From assembly GCA_020060385.1 (NCBI GenBank), contig JAGVAH010000017.1, positions 1 to 61,230 on the forward strand: 61,230 nt of DNA, in the 5' to 3' direction. This DNA is from Syntrophobacterales bacterium (GTDB lineage: Bacteria; Desulfobacterota; Desulfobaccia; Desulfobaccales; 0-14-0-80-60-11). The notes beneath the pieces are model-generated. The model had not been told where the DNA came from and did no database searches. It worked only from the letters and a program-made list of their open reading frames with translations. Positions 8,507-15,929 of this stretch are shown here, one piece after another. How positions within the stretch are numbered: the stretch's first letter is position 1; every line of letters begins with the position of its first letter. Made by a program: the position numbers and the translations under genes.

Positions 8507-9742
8507 TTAGATACCTCCCCCGGCTATGCGCCACAGTTCCGCGCGGGCCAGCCAGTATTCCAGGAGCGCCTTATAATAATCCTGCTCCGTGGCCCGGTAG
8601 ACGCGGCGGGAATCCAATAAGTCCAGCAACCCCGTCTCTCCATGCCGGTAGGTGAATTCGGCCAGGCGCAAAGATTCGGCCGCCTGGGGCAGAATATTCT
8701 TCTGATAAGACTCCACCTGGCGCCGGGCCACCATGTAGAGGCTGTACTGAGCCGCCAGCTTCGTTTCCAGTTCCTGGCGGGTGAGGCTGAGGTCGGATTC
8801 GGCCTGACGCCTGGCGGCCGCGGCCTTATCCACTTCGCCGCCCTTGCGGTTCCACAGGGGCAGGGGGATGGAGATGCCCCCGCCCACGGCGCTCAGGTCA
8901 ATATCCCGGTTGTAGAAGGCTTTCACGGTCACGTCCGGCACCCAGGCCTGGCGCTCGGCGGCCAGGGTGCTCTCCGCCTGGCGCACCGCGGCATTTTGGG
9001 CGGATAGGAGGGGGTGGGCGGACAAGGCGGCCTCACGCCAGCGCGCCAAGGGAATGACTTCATCCAGAGCAGTGAATTTGCCGGTAATGGAGTAATCAGC
9101 AGGCAAATTCTCCAGTAAAAACCGGTTCAATACCTGCCGGTCTCCGTCCTGGAGAGTTTTAGCCTTTTGATACTCCCGCTCCAAGGTATGAAACTCCACC
9201 TGGGCCTTAAGCAGTTCCAATTGACGACTCTCACCCAAGCGGACGCGTTTTTCTATCAGATCGAGAAGTTGTTTGGCGGAATCCAGATTCTCCCGGGCCA
9301 CCTTGACGAATTGCTCATCGGCCAGCAACCGGTAGTAGAGTTCCCGCAACTTGGCGATGACATTAAGCTCTTCGTTGGTCACCAACTTCCGGGCGCTATC
9401 TATCCCGAAGCGGGCGGCTTCTTGTCTCCTGGCCCGGCGTCCCGGCCATTCCAGGGTCTGGGAGAGGGCCACCGTGTAACCTACACCAGTTTCAGGTCCT
9501 GGAATCTCCCTTTCCCTGGATGCCGTGCCCTCCACCTGGGGATTGGGATATTGTTTGGCGATGCGCAGTTCGGCTTCGCTTTTTTTGACTTCCTCACCAG
9601 CTTTCTTCAAGCCGGGATGGGTCTTGAGGGCGATCTCCTCCAATTCCTGCAACGAATAGCCCTGGGGACCAGCCGATGCCGGCGCCACAATGAGCAATAC
9701 CAGGCATAAAGCCGCCATAAGGGCCAACCCTTTCGGGGTCAT
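8507..9742 (-). CDS. TolC/CusC-family outer-membrane efflux protein
   Basis: A 411-residue outer-membrane channel subunit with a signal peptide ending at about ASA (residue 24). The mature part has the two repeated helical-hairpin halves of the family: YSLQELEEIALKTHPGLKKA near the start and a second copy around ALSAHPLLSAQNAAVRQAE. The end, LLDLLDSRRVYRATEQDYY, is typical of the CzcC/CusC group. GGAGG lies at good spacing before the ATG. It is the first of the three efflux genes; the adaptor follows after three bases. Confidence 0.93.
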   Translation of the reverse strand: MTPKGLALMAALCLVLLIVAPASAGPQGYSLQELEEIALKTHPGLKKAGEEVKKSEAELRIAKQYPNPQVEGTASREREIPGPETGVGYTVALSQTLEWPGRRARRQEAARFGIDSARKLVTNEELNVIAKLRELYYRLLADEQFVKVARENLDSAKQLLDLIEKRVRLGESRQLELLKAQVEFHTLEREYQKAKTLQDGDRQVLNRFLLENLPADYSITGKFTALDEVIPLARWREAALSAHPLLSAQNAAVRQAESTLAAERQAWVPDVTVKAFYNRDIDLSAVGGGISIPLPLWNRKGGEVDKAAAARRQAESDLSLTRQELETKLAAQYSLYMVARRQVESYQKNILPQAAESLRLAEFTYRHGETGLLDLLDSRRVYRATEQDYYKALLEYWLARAELWRIAGGGI

Positions 9743-9777
9743 AGGCCACCTCCGTTGGCAAAAAGACTAGTAACTAA

Positions 9778-9794
9778 CTAATAGAAGTTATTAG
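9778..9794. promoter_or_regulatory. Short inverted repeat upstream of the efflux genes
   Basis: CTAATA and TATTAG are separated by five bases, within an AT-rich gap of 77 bases in front of the outer-membrane factor gene. It could be an operator or part of a promoter. I see no sigma-54 site here, unlike at the neighbouring small-protein genes. Confidence 0.3.
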
Positions 9795-9819
9795 AAGATT
9801 AAGATTTAAAACAGGTTAT

Positions 9820-10098
9820 TCAATACTTGGGAGGTTGAAAGATGCTATGGGGAAGGAGATTTGATGTTGGATGCAGGGTAATCGGATGGTAAAAAGCGAC
9901 TTGCAAAGGAGAGCGGAGTCCAAAGTTGGTCAAGAGGCAAGACAGGTGGCAGGCACACGAGCAGACGCAAGAAGGTAGGGGGGCCTGGCCCTGGCAGGTT
10001 CCGTCGTCGCAGATTTCCCCGCCAAGCGCCAACGTAGGCAAGAGCATAATGAGGAAAACTGCGACGTAGAGTCCTTTATAACCCCGCATTACCTTCAT
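9820..10098 (-). CDS. Small Cys-rich exported protein
   Basis: About 92 residues, with a signal peptide (hydrophobic MLLPTLALG) followed by a Cys cluster: GEICDDGTC and then CVCSCACHLSC. The rest is rich in His, Pro and Leu without obvious domains. The start is uncertain: ATGs at 10098 and 10089 are both possible, and the frame is open to 10149. It lies between the response regulator and the outer-membrane factor gene, in the same direction. The seven or more cysteines with nearby His suggest periplasmic metal binding. I do not recognise a family. Confidence 0.6.
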   Translation of the reverse strand: MKVMRGYKGLYVAVFLIMLLPTLALGGEICDDGTCQGQAPLPSCVCSCACHLSCLLTNFGLRSPLQVAFYHPITLHPTSNLLPHSIFQPPKY

Positions 10099-10145
10099 GA
10101 CCCACTTTATTATCTTAAATCCGCCAAAATGGCAACCCAGCTTGT

Positions 10146-11540
10146 TCAACTTATATCGGGCTTTTCGTCAGGATCGCCGATCCGATATTCTTGGAGTTTA
10201 TTTAGCAGGGTGCGCCGGGAAATGCCCAGAATCCGGGCCGCCTTCGACTTGTTGCCATGGGTCTCTTCCAGGGTCTTTATGATTAGTTGCTTCTCCATGT
10301 CCCGCATCGACACGCCCGCCTTGATGCCGACCTCGCTGGCAACTGCTGCGGGGCCCAAACTTCGCAAGTTCAGAGGCAAGTCTTCAATGCGGATATATTC
10401 CCGAGGGCACATGATGACCGCCCGCTCGACGGCGTTTTCCAGCTCACGCACGTTACCCGGCCAGTGGTAGCGTTGAAAGGCGTCAAGGACGCCTGGTTCG
10501 AACCCCTTGATGGCACGCCGGTTTTTTTCTACATAAATCCTGAGAAAATAGTCGGCGAGGAGGGGGATGTCCTCCTTACGCTCCCTTAGCTGCGGCATGG
10601 TTAAGGAAACGACGTTCAACCGGTAATAGAGATCTTCCCGGAAACGGCCGGCCTGAACTTCCTGGGTAAGGTCCTTGTTAGTGGCGGCAATCACCCTGAC
10701 ATCCACCTTGATGGTGCGCGTCCCGCCCACCGGTTCGAACTCCTTCTCCTGGAGGACGCGCAGCATCTTGGCCTGGGTATTGAGGGTCATGTCGCCGATC
10801 TCATCCAGGAAGATGGTGCCGCCGTCGGCTTGCTGGAACCGGCCCTCCTTGCGGGTGACCGCACCGGTGAAGGCGCCGCGTTCATGGCCGAAAAGCTCGC
10901 TCTCCAGAAGGCTTTCCTGCAAGGCGGCGCAGTTGAGTTTTACCAGGGGGTTCTTCCGGCGCGGGCTGTTTTGGTGGACAGCATTGGCGATTAACTCTTT
11001 ACCCGTCCCCGATTCACCCAGGATCAACACCGTTGCTTCGGTGGGCGCCACCAAAGCCAGCGTCTCGAATATTTCCACCATTTTGGGGCTGCGCCCGATG
11101 ATCCCAGAAAAATCGAACCTGGCGTCCAGCCTTTCCTGCTGAACCAGAATCCCTTGCTCCAGCTCATGGATATGAAGAACCTTGCGCATCTTTAAGGTAA
11201 GCGCTTCCATATCCAGGGGCTTGGCCACAAAATCCTGGGCCCCGGCTTTGATGGCCTCTACCGCCGACTCGATGGTGCCGTAGGCCGTCATCATGATGAT
11301 GGGCATGGCTGTGCTGATAGCCCTCATCTGGCGCAGGGCCTCCAGGCCGTCCATCCGGGGCATCTTGAGATCGAGCAGAACCAGGTCAAAGGCTCGCTCT
11401 TTCACCGCGGCCACGGCCTGCAACCCGTCTGCCGCCTCGCTTGCCTTGAAGCCCTCGTCTTCCAGGTAGGCCCGCAGCATCTGGCGGTGCCCGGCTTCAT
11501 CGTCCACAATCAGTAAAGACTTCCCGTCCATTTCCACCAC
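10146..11540 (-). CDS. Sigma-54-dependent response regulator, ZraR/NtrC type
   Basis: A 464-residue activator with three parts: a receiver (phosphoacceptor Asp57 in LLDLKMP), an AAA+ domain with Walker A GESGTGKE and the sigma-54 contact loop GAFTGA, and a Fis-type helix-turn-helix at the end (SKAARILGISRRTLLNKL). It will be phosphorylated by the ZraS-like kinase encoded divergently at 12926-14656 and will activate sigma-54 promoters; two perfect ones lie nearby. The start could be GTG at 11540 or ATG at 11531; neither has an ideal ribosome site. The stop abuts the frame of the Cys-rich exported protein. Confidence 0.93.
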   Translation of the reverse strand: MVEMDGKSLLIVDDEAGHRQMLRAYLEDEGFKASEAADGLQAVAAVKERAFDLVLLDLKMPRMDGLEALRQMRAISTAMPIIMMTAYGTIESAVEAIKAGAQDFVAKPLDMEALTLKMRKVLHIHELEQGILVQQERLDARFDFSGIIGRSPKMVEIFETLALVAPTEATVLILGESGTGKELIANAVHQNSPRRKNPLVKLNCAALQESLLESELFGHERGAFTGAVTRKEGRFQQADGGTIFLDEIGDMTLNTQAKMLRVLQEKEFEPVGGTRTIKVDVRVIAATNKDLTQEVQAGRFREDLYYRLNVVSLTMPQLRERKEDIPLLADYFLRIYVEKNRRAIKGFEPGVLDAFQRYHWPGNVRELENAVERAVIMCPREYIRIEDLPLNLRSLGPAAVASEVGIKAGVSMRDMEKQLIIKTLEETHGNKSKAARILGISRRTLLNKLQEYRIGDPDEKPDIS

Positions 11541-11612
11541 GTTCTCGGTTCGGTTTTATTAAGGTTTATAATAGGTATTATAACAGGTCGATCAAGGAGA
11601 GCGCTTCGAAGC

Positions 11613-11651
11613 AAAAACATCCTTCCCGGGGCCTGGCAGCCGCCGGGAAGG
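11613..11651 (-). terminator. Intrinsic terminator after the small exported-protein genes
   Basis: A 9-base perfect stem (11621-11629 with 11643-11651, CCTTCCCGG/CCGGGAAGG), loop 13 bases, followed on the minus strand by a T-rich stretch (11617-11613). It ends the transcript that starts at the sigma-54 promoter at 12518-12533 and separates it from the regulator gene. Confidence 0.8.
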
Positions 11652-11700
11652 ACGTTCAGGATGGTTCAGTGGACCTCATTTATTGGCAGGCCCGTTTTTC

Positions 11701-11808
11701 TTACCAGCCCCAGGGAGGGGGCGGCCCCCAGCAGCAGGCCATCGCCGCGCCAGCACTGAGAGCCAGGACCAGGATTGTTGCCAGAACCACCAGGCTTTTC
11801 TTTTTCAC
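11701..11808 (-). CDS. 35-residue exported peptide, paralogue of the CPM-repeat protein
   Basis: A GTG start at 11808 is preceded by GGAGG at eight bases. The product is a signal peptide (MKKKSLVVLATILVLALS, then AGAAMA) and a mature part of about 11 residues, CCWGPPPPWGW. The signal sequence is nearly the same as that of the 102-residue protein at 12171-12479, which shows duplication. The mature tail shares the Cys/Trp/Gly/Pro bias of its neighbours. It is the last gene before the terminator at 11613-11651, so it belongs to the sigma-54-driven transcript. A metal-binding or envelope-stress peptide is likely, but the function is unknown. Confidence 0.7.
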   Translation of the reverse strand: MKKKSLVVLATILVLALSAGAAMACCWGPPPPWGW

Positions 11809-11852
11809 GGTTTGCTTCCTCCATTTGAAGATATTTGATCAAAGGAACTGCA

Positions 11853-12146
11853 TTACCAACAACCCCAGCCGCAGCCCCACCAACCTGAATATTGGCCGGG
11901 GGCGGCGTTTTTGGAACCGGCGGGATGATAATAACCGCAGGTCCAACCGGGATAATATGCCGAGCCGTGATAATGCGGACCGACCGGGTCGGTGGGGGCC
12001 GCCTGGCTATCGGTCGCTGGAACAGGCTGGACGGCCTGGACAACCGGCTCAGTGTTGCCGGGGTTCTTTTTAGCGGCCATGGCAGTGCCTGCCGCAAGAG
12101 CCAAAGCGAGGATGGTTGCCGCTATTACCATGATTTTCTTAGACAT
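11853..12146 (-). CDS. Small exported protein with Cys/Trp/Tyr-rich tail
   Basis: A 97-residue protein with a signal peptide ending at AMA (residue 24) and GGAGG before the ATG. A Pro/Ala/Thr-rich linker leads to an aromatic and Cys-rich end: HYHGSAYYPGWTCGYYH and WWGCGWGCW. It lies between the CPM-repeat gene and the 35-residue peptide gene, and shares the same transcript from the sigma-54 promoter. No family is recognised. Three Cys and several His fit periplasmic metal binding, in line with the ZraSR-like regulation. Confidence 0.75.
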   Translation of the reverse strand: MSKKIMVIAATILALALAAGTAMAAKKNPGNTEPVVQAVQPVPATDSQAAPTDPVGPHYHGSAYYPGWTCGYYHPAGSKNAAPGQYSGWWGCGWGCW

Positions 12147-12170
12147 GACTTAAACCTCCGTTTATTTTGA

Positions 12171-12479
12171 TTACCGACGACCCCAACCTCTGGCGGTATA
12201 GTACCCGCTGCTGGGGGTGTAATTCTGGGGTGCAGTGTTATCGGTTTGATAGTAGCTTCCCGGAGCGGCCACCATGGGGCAGTAGCCGTTGCCCGTCATG
12301 GGGCAGTAATAATTACCGGGGGTTCCCTTCATGGGGCAGTAGTAACCGGACGATCCGTTCTTGGTATATCCCATCCCCGAGCCGCCCCACATGCCGCAGC
12401 CACCCCAGGCCATGGCCGCGCTGGCCCCGAGAGCCAGGATCAACAGGGTTGCCAGAACAACTAAGCTTTTCTTTTTCAA
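12171..12479 (-). CDS. Exported protein with three YCPM repeats
   Basis: A 102-residue protein starting with TTG at 12479, with GGAGG eight bases upstream. After a signal peptide (MKKKSLVVLATLLILALG, then ASAAMA) it has WGGCGMWGGSGM and three copies of a YCPM motif (YYCPMKG, YYCPMTG, YCPMVA). The motif recalls the YxCPMHP core of the small heavy-metal-binding domain found in Cu exporters, but the following His is absent. Cys-Pro-Met triplets could bind Cu(I). It is the first gene after a perfect sigma-54 promoter, so it should be the most strongly induced member of the cluster. Confidence 0.8.
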   Translation of the reverse strand: MKKKSLVVLATLLILALGASAAMAWGGCGMWGGSGMGYTKNGSSGYYCPMKGTPGNYYCPMTGNGYCPMVAAPGSYYQTDNTAPQNYTPSSGYYTARGWGRR

Positions 12480-12517
12480 GGTCGAAGCCTCCGTTTGTTT
12501 GTTTTGAAAGACATAGA

Positions 12518-12533
12518 AGCAACAGGTGTGCCA
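12518..12533 (-). promoter_or_regulatory. Sigma-54 promoter for the small exported-protein genes
   Basis: On the minus strand TGGCAC, five bases, TTGCT: a perfect match to the -24/-12 consensus. It lies 39 bases before the TTG start at 12479, with the transcript start expected near 12507. The ZraR-like activator encoded next door is the obvious regulator. No clear upstream activator site was found by eye. Confidence 0.9.
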
Positions 12534-12925
12534 AATCGATTTTTTGGCTAATTACAGAAAAATGCAGGTATTTTTATTAGGGAACCAAATTCTGTTAATG
12601 AAACTGACTAAAAATTGCCAAGGGCTGGAATCGGCTGTGAAGATTTTGCGCAACATGAGGTTTTTATCCTGTGGCATCAGGTCTTAAGGGAAAGGCTTCC
12701 TGCCACCACCGAAACCGTCGCTGCCGTAAGACCATCGACGGTGGCGGCGGCAGGGTTTTTTTGATATAAAAAAGGAGTGGAAATAAGAACATACGGCAAA
12801 GGTTGGCATGTATTTGAGGAAAGGATCATTTAGGGCAGCAACAATGATCGGCCAGAACAGCTCAACCTGCCAACCGCATGCAGGCGCAAATTTTTTCAAG
12901 CAATTATAAGGATGATTCCTGACAT
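12534..12925. other. Divergent intergenic region with an orphan terminator
   Basis: About 390 bases between the sigma-54 promoter (minus) and the kinase gene (plus). It is AT-rich at 12534-12620. The only strong structure is the plus-strand terminator at 12700-12762. A minus-strand frame (12684-12899) crosses this hairpin and has no ribosome site, so I do not call it. No promoter for the kinase was clear; only a weak AAGGA lies 13 bases before its ATG. Confidence 0.6.
12700..12762 (+). terminator. Strong plus-strand intrinsic terminator with no gene before it
   Basis: The left arm 12700-12720 pairs with 12736-12753: 7 perfect pairs (ACCGTCG/CGACGGT), a three-base bulge, then 11 pairs with two G-T wobbles, followed by GG and seven T. 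It lies 164 bases before the kinase start. With no gene upstream on this strand it either ends a small RNA starting at about 12540-12690 or acts as an attenuator in the kinase leader. Confidence 0.8.
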
Positions 12926-14656
12926 ATGTCGCAACCTCTGCGCCATATCATCGCAGCTATCGTCGGCTCGGTACTGATACTGGCCGGCGCCTTGGGCTAT
13001 ATAACCTACCGCAATTTCCATCGCGAAGCCGAACTGACTGAAAAGCTCATGTTCGACAAGGGCATCACCATTATTCGCTCGGCAGAGGCGGGCTTTCGAT
13101 GCAATATGCCCGCTGCTTCTTGTATGGCAGAGCCCAGTTGTCGGCGCAGTCTCCAGGAAATGGTGGTCGATTTGGCCCGGGAAAACGATCTGGATTTCCT
13201 GGTGATCTTCGATGCCTCCGGCAAAGTAATGGCGCACAACGACCCGTCAATGCTGGACAAGGAGATTCCCGCCCTGGCTGCCTATGTGGCGAAGCAGGGG
13301 CATCCTGACGGTGATTTCATGGGTCCAGATACCTTCGTTGTCGGCGGCATCTTCAATCCTTCCACCAGAAACCCTGAAATCCTTTCCCCGGACAAGAATC
13401 CCAGGATCGGCGATGGCTTATCAAAGACCGATTTTTTAATTTTGGTGGGCTTGAAAAGGGGCTGGCTGAACGAAGCTCAGCGGGTTGATCTGCGCTACGC
13501 CTTGCTGCAGGGAGGCATCCTGCTCCTGATGGGCCTGGCCGGCTTTTTTTTCATCTTTATTATTCAAAGCTATTACCTCGTCAACCGAACCCTGTCGGGG
13601 GTGACCACCCTCACGCAAAAAATCATTGAAAGCATGCCCAACGTATTGGTGGCTTTTGACGGCTCCGGCAAGGTCATCGAGGCTAACTCGGCTGCCAAGC
13701 AGTTATTGGGCATTACCAGGGGCCAGATGGTGGGGGATGATTTTCATGATTATCTTGGCGCTTCCGCCGGCCCCTTGTTGCGCCGGGTCAAAGACGGCCA
13801 GATAGTTCTCGACCAGGAAATACTCCTGAAAGGAGAGACGGCTATCCCGGCCGCCCTCACGGCTGCGCCGTTGACCTGGGAGGATGGCACCGGAGCGGTA
13901 CTCATTATCCGCGACCTGCGCGAACTGAGGGCGATGGAGCAAAAGGTCAAACGCGCCGAAAGGCTGGCCGCCTTGGGAAGGCTGTCGGCCAGCGTGGCCC
14001 ACGAGATCCGCAACCCTCTGAGCTCCATCAAGGGCTTCATCCAATACTTCAAAAAGAAATTTCCAGCAGGCTCCAAAGAGCAGGCATATACCGAGACCAT
14101 GGTGGCCGAGGTGGACCGCCTTAACAACGTCATCACTAACCTCCTGGACTTCACCCGGGCCAAGGAACCCAAGTTTCAAGAATGCGACCTGGCGGAGGTG
14201 GTTCACCATGCCCTGCGCCTGGTGCGCCCCGATGCCCAGGCCAGAGGGGTAAAAATCCTTGAGAGGGTGCCGGAGCAGCCGCTGCTTGCCAGGGTGGACA
14301 GGGATCAGCTTATCCAGGTGTTCCTGAACCTGTTTCTGAACGGATTGGAGGCAATGCCGGACGGCGGCACCCTTCAGGTCGGCATAGAGACCGGCACTGA
14401 TGGCAATTTCCAGGTAGAAATAACGGACTCGGGGCCCGGAATCAGAGAAGAAGACCTGCCGCAACTCTTCGAGCCGTTTTTTACCACCAAGTCCAGAGGG
14501 ACCGGATTAGGTCTGGCCGTGGCCCTCCAGATCATGGAGAACCATCATGGGGCTATCGGTGTGACTAGCCGGCTGGGCGAAGGCACGACCTTCAAGGTAA
14601 GTCTTCCTGCTGATGGATTATCTGCCTCGGCAAGCGAGCCAGGAGAGTCGGCCTAA
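12926..14656 (+). CDS. ZraS-like membrane sensor histidine kinase
   Basis: A 576-residue kinase: helix 1 at about residues 8-25, periplasmic sensor domain to about 190, helix 2 at about 196-215, a PAS domain (IIESMPNVLVAFDGSGKVIEANSAA, quoted in part), then HisKA with phosphoacceptor His359 (VAHEIRNPLSSIKGF) and the HATPase with DSGPGI and TGLGLAV boxes. The layout is that of ZraS/HydH. The sensor part holds a Cys/Met cluster at about residues 56-69 (CNMPAASCMAEPSC) just after helix 1, a good candidate metal site. It is divergent from its regulator; its targets are the sigma-54 promoters on both sides. Confidence 0.92.
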   Translation: MSQPLRHIIAAIVGSVLILAGALGYITYRNFHREAELTEKLMFDKGITIIRSAEAGFRCNMPAASCMAEPSCRRSLQEMVVDLARENDLDFLVIFDASGKVMAHNDPSMLDKEIPALAAYVAKQGHPDGDFMGPDTFVVGGIFNPSTRNPEILSPDKNPRIGDGLSKTDFLILVGLKRGWLNEAQRVDLRYALLQGGILLLMGLAGFFFIFIIQSYYLVNRTLSGVTTLTQKIIESMPNVLVAFDGSGKVIEANSAAKQLLGITRGQMVGDDFHDYLGASAGPLLRRVKDGQIVLDQEILLKGETAIPAALTAAPLTWEDGTGAVLIIRDLRELRAMEQKVKRAERLAALGRLSASVAHEIRNPLSSIKGFIQYFKKKFPAGSKEQAYTETMVAEVDRLNNVITNLLDFTRAKEPKFQECDLAEVVHHALRLVRPDAQARGVKILERVPEQPLLARVDRDQLIQVFLNLFLNGLEAMPDGGTLQVGIETGTDGNFQVEITDSGPGIREEDLPQLFEPFFTTKSRGTGLGLAVALQIMENHHGAIGVTSRLGEGTTFKVSLPADGLSASASEPGESA

Positions 14657-14659
14657 TTG

Positions 14660-14675
14660 TGGCACCGAAATTGCA
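14660..14675 (+). promoter_or_regulatory. Sigma-54 promoter for the Gly-rich exported protein
   Basis: TGGCAC, five bases, TTGCA: a perfect -24/-12 match, only four bases after the kinase stop codon. The transcript should start near 14686, 28 bases before the ATG at 14714. It matches the site at 12518-12533 and places this gene in the ZraSR-like regulon. Any activator site must lie inside the kinase gene or further upstream. Confidence 0.9.
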
Positions 14676-14713
14676 GAAATATAAATTGACTCAAATTTAC
14701 GATTAGGTAAAAT

Positions 14714-15115
14714 ATGAACTTTTTGCGCCTGATACTAATATCGATGCTCCTGGCGCTCTCAATAATAGGGCGAGCTGATGCAGGTTCTTACTGCGGCTGG
14801 GGTGGCGGGATGCGGGGAGGTCCGGCTCCACAAGTTGGGGGCTCTTCCCCCGGCGCTTGCGGCCCAGGTGGATGGGGCGGCTCAAGCTCCATGAGTTTCG
14901 GCATGTGCGGCCCTCCGAATGGCGGGGCCGCGGCGAGCACCGGGCAGGTCCTCAACCTCCTCAATAATTATCTGAAGAACCAACCTAACCTCAGACCCGG
15001 CAGGCTTACCGCCGTCGGCAACTATTGGGAGGCGGAGATCCTCGACGCTCAAGGCAACCTGGTAAACAAGCTCCGCATCGATCCCCGCACCGGCTGTTTC
15101 TATTACCAGAAATAG
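14714..15115 (+). CDS. Exported Gly-rich protein with PepSY-like C terminus
   Basis: A 133-residue protein with a signal peptide ending near ADA (residue 23). The N-terminal half is low-complexity Gly/Pro/Ser with four Cys (YCGWGGGM, GACGPGGW, FGMCGPP). The C-terminal half is ordered: VLNLLNNYLK and GNYWEAEILDAQGNLVNKL followed by DPRTGCFYYQK, which resembles a PepSY-type strand-helix unit; that similarity is by eye. The sigma-54 promoter at 14660-14675 puts it under the metal-responsive system. It is the last host gene before the phage. Confidence 0.8.
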   Translation: MNFLRLILISMLLALSIIGRADAGSYCGWGGGMRGGPAPQVGGSSPGACGPGGWGGSSSMSFGMCGPPNGGAAASTGQVLNLLNNYLKNQPNLRPGRLTAVGNYWEAEILDAQGNLVNKLRIDPRTGCFYYQK

Positions 15116-15220
15116 GAATTCCGGAGGTCGATGATGGTTATCATCTTAGCCTTTGCAGGCATTTTAAATTTTCCCTCGACCAATCCGAAATGGAAGTTGT
15201 CAGATCATTTTCAATGAAGC

Positions 15221-15279
15221 AGGCCGCCAAGAAACACTGTGACCCTGTAGCTCTTCCAGAGAGGCTTTCTTGGCGGCCT
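15221..15279. terminator. Long perfect hairpin between convergent transcripts
   Basis: A 14-base perfect stem (15221-15234 AGGCCGCCAAGAAA with 15266-15279), loop 31 bases, followed on the plus strand by a TATATTT stretch. It separates the host gene on the plus strand from the phage genes on the minus strand and probably ends both transcripts. Confidence 0.7.
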
Positions 15280-15304
15280 TATATTTCTGACCTTAGGTCG
15301 GTAT

Positions 15305-15493
15305 TTAGGTCCTGGAACCTACAGCATCGAAAAAGCTGGTTGGGTCCGCCAGCCGCAAGGCTTCGAAATCTTCCTTGGTCGGTTCCCGGCCAGCCAGGTT
15401 CTGCTTCCAGGTGGAGGCCAGGTCAAGGGCCAAGGGCACCCCATATTTCAGGGCCAGTTCGGTGATGGCGATCCCCAATTCCACGGCGCCCAT
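15305..15493 (-). CDS. Small phage protein, end of the lysis cassette
   Basis: A 62-residue protein with a mildly hydrophobic first half (GAVELGIAITELALKYGVP) and a polar second half (REPTKEDFEALRLADP). Its ATG overlaps the stop of the lipoprotein gene (TAATG), so it is translationally coupled. It is the last gene of the phage late transcript. Not recognised as a named family; its position suggests a lysis accessory. Confidence 0.6.
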   Translation of the reverse strand: MGAVELGIAITELALKYGVPLALDLASTWKQNLAGREPTKEDFEALRLADPTSFFDAVGSRT

Positions 15494-15897
15494 TATTGTT
15501 TTCCCCCTTTAATCAGATAAGGCTGGACAAAATCCAGCAGTTCGGCAAGGGCCATCGAGACCCCGGAGATGGAACCGAAGTCGTCATTCTCCGCGGCATC
15601 CAGGGCCTTGTTATAGGCTTGCTGGAAAGCAGTGCCGTATTCTATGGCCTTAGCCTTGACCTGCTCATCAATGAGTTTTTGCCGGTAGAGCTCCGCAAGG
15701 GACCTCATGGTGGCGTTATAAGTCTTGTTCATCGTAGCCAAACTCTTATAGGCCACGGTGCGAGGCGAATCCTGGGCAACGGCCTGCTGCAACGGCGAGT
15801 TCGGGGCATTGCCGGTCGTGCCGGCGCAGCCGACTGCCAGAACAAGAGTCAGCAAGATAACCAGGGCAAAAGCTTTTCTTACAAATCCTCTTTGCAT
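15493..15897 (-). CDS. Phage lipoprotein of the lysis cassette, possible outer spanin
   Basis: A 134-residue protein with a signal peptide and lipobox (LVLAVGC, residues about 18-24), so it should be anchored to the outer membrane. The mature part is largely helical (SLAELYRQKLIDEQVKAKA). GGAGG lies before the ATG. It follows the holin-like and endolysin genes. A lipoprotein here could be the outer-membrane spanin subunit, although it is longer and less Pro-rich than typical Rz1. Confidence 0.65.
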   Translation of the reverse strand: MQRGFVRKAFALVILLTLVLAVGCAGTTGNAPNSPLQQAVAQDSPRTVAYKSLATMNKTYNATMRSLAELYRQKLIDEQVKAKAIEYGTAFQQAYNKALDAAENDDFGSISGVSMALAELLDFVQPYLIKGGKQ

Positions 15898-15929
15898 GGT
15901 GTCTTCCTCCTTGGAGTTAGGGTTAGGAA

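Noticed and set aside
11666-12097. 143-codon minus-strand frame over the small exported-protein genes
   Set aside because: It is in another frame than two genes that have signal peptides and good ribosome sites, and is Arg/Pro-rich.
12684-12899. 71-codon minus-strand frame in the divergent intergenic region
   Set aside because: It runs through the strong plus-strand terminator hairpin, has no ribosome site and no recognisable features.
15025-15465. Plus-strand frame overlapping the end of the Gly-rich exported protein gene
   Set aside because: It crosses the 14-base-stem terminator and the opposite phage gene, and has no ribosome site.
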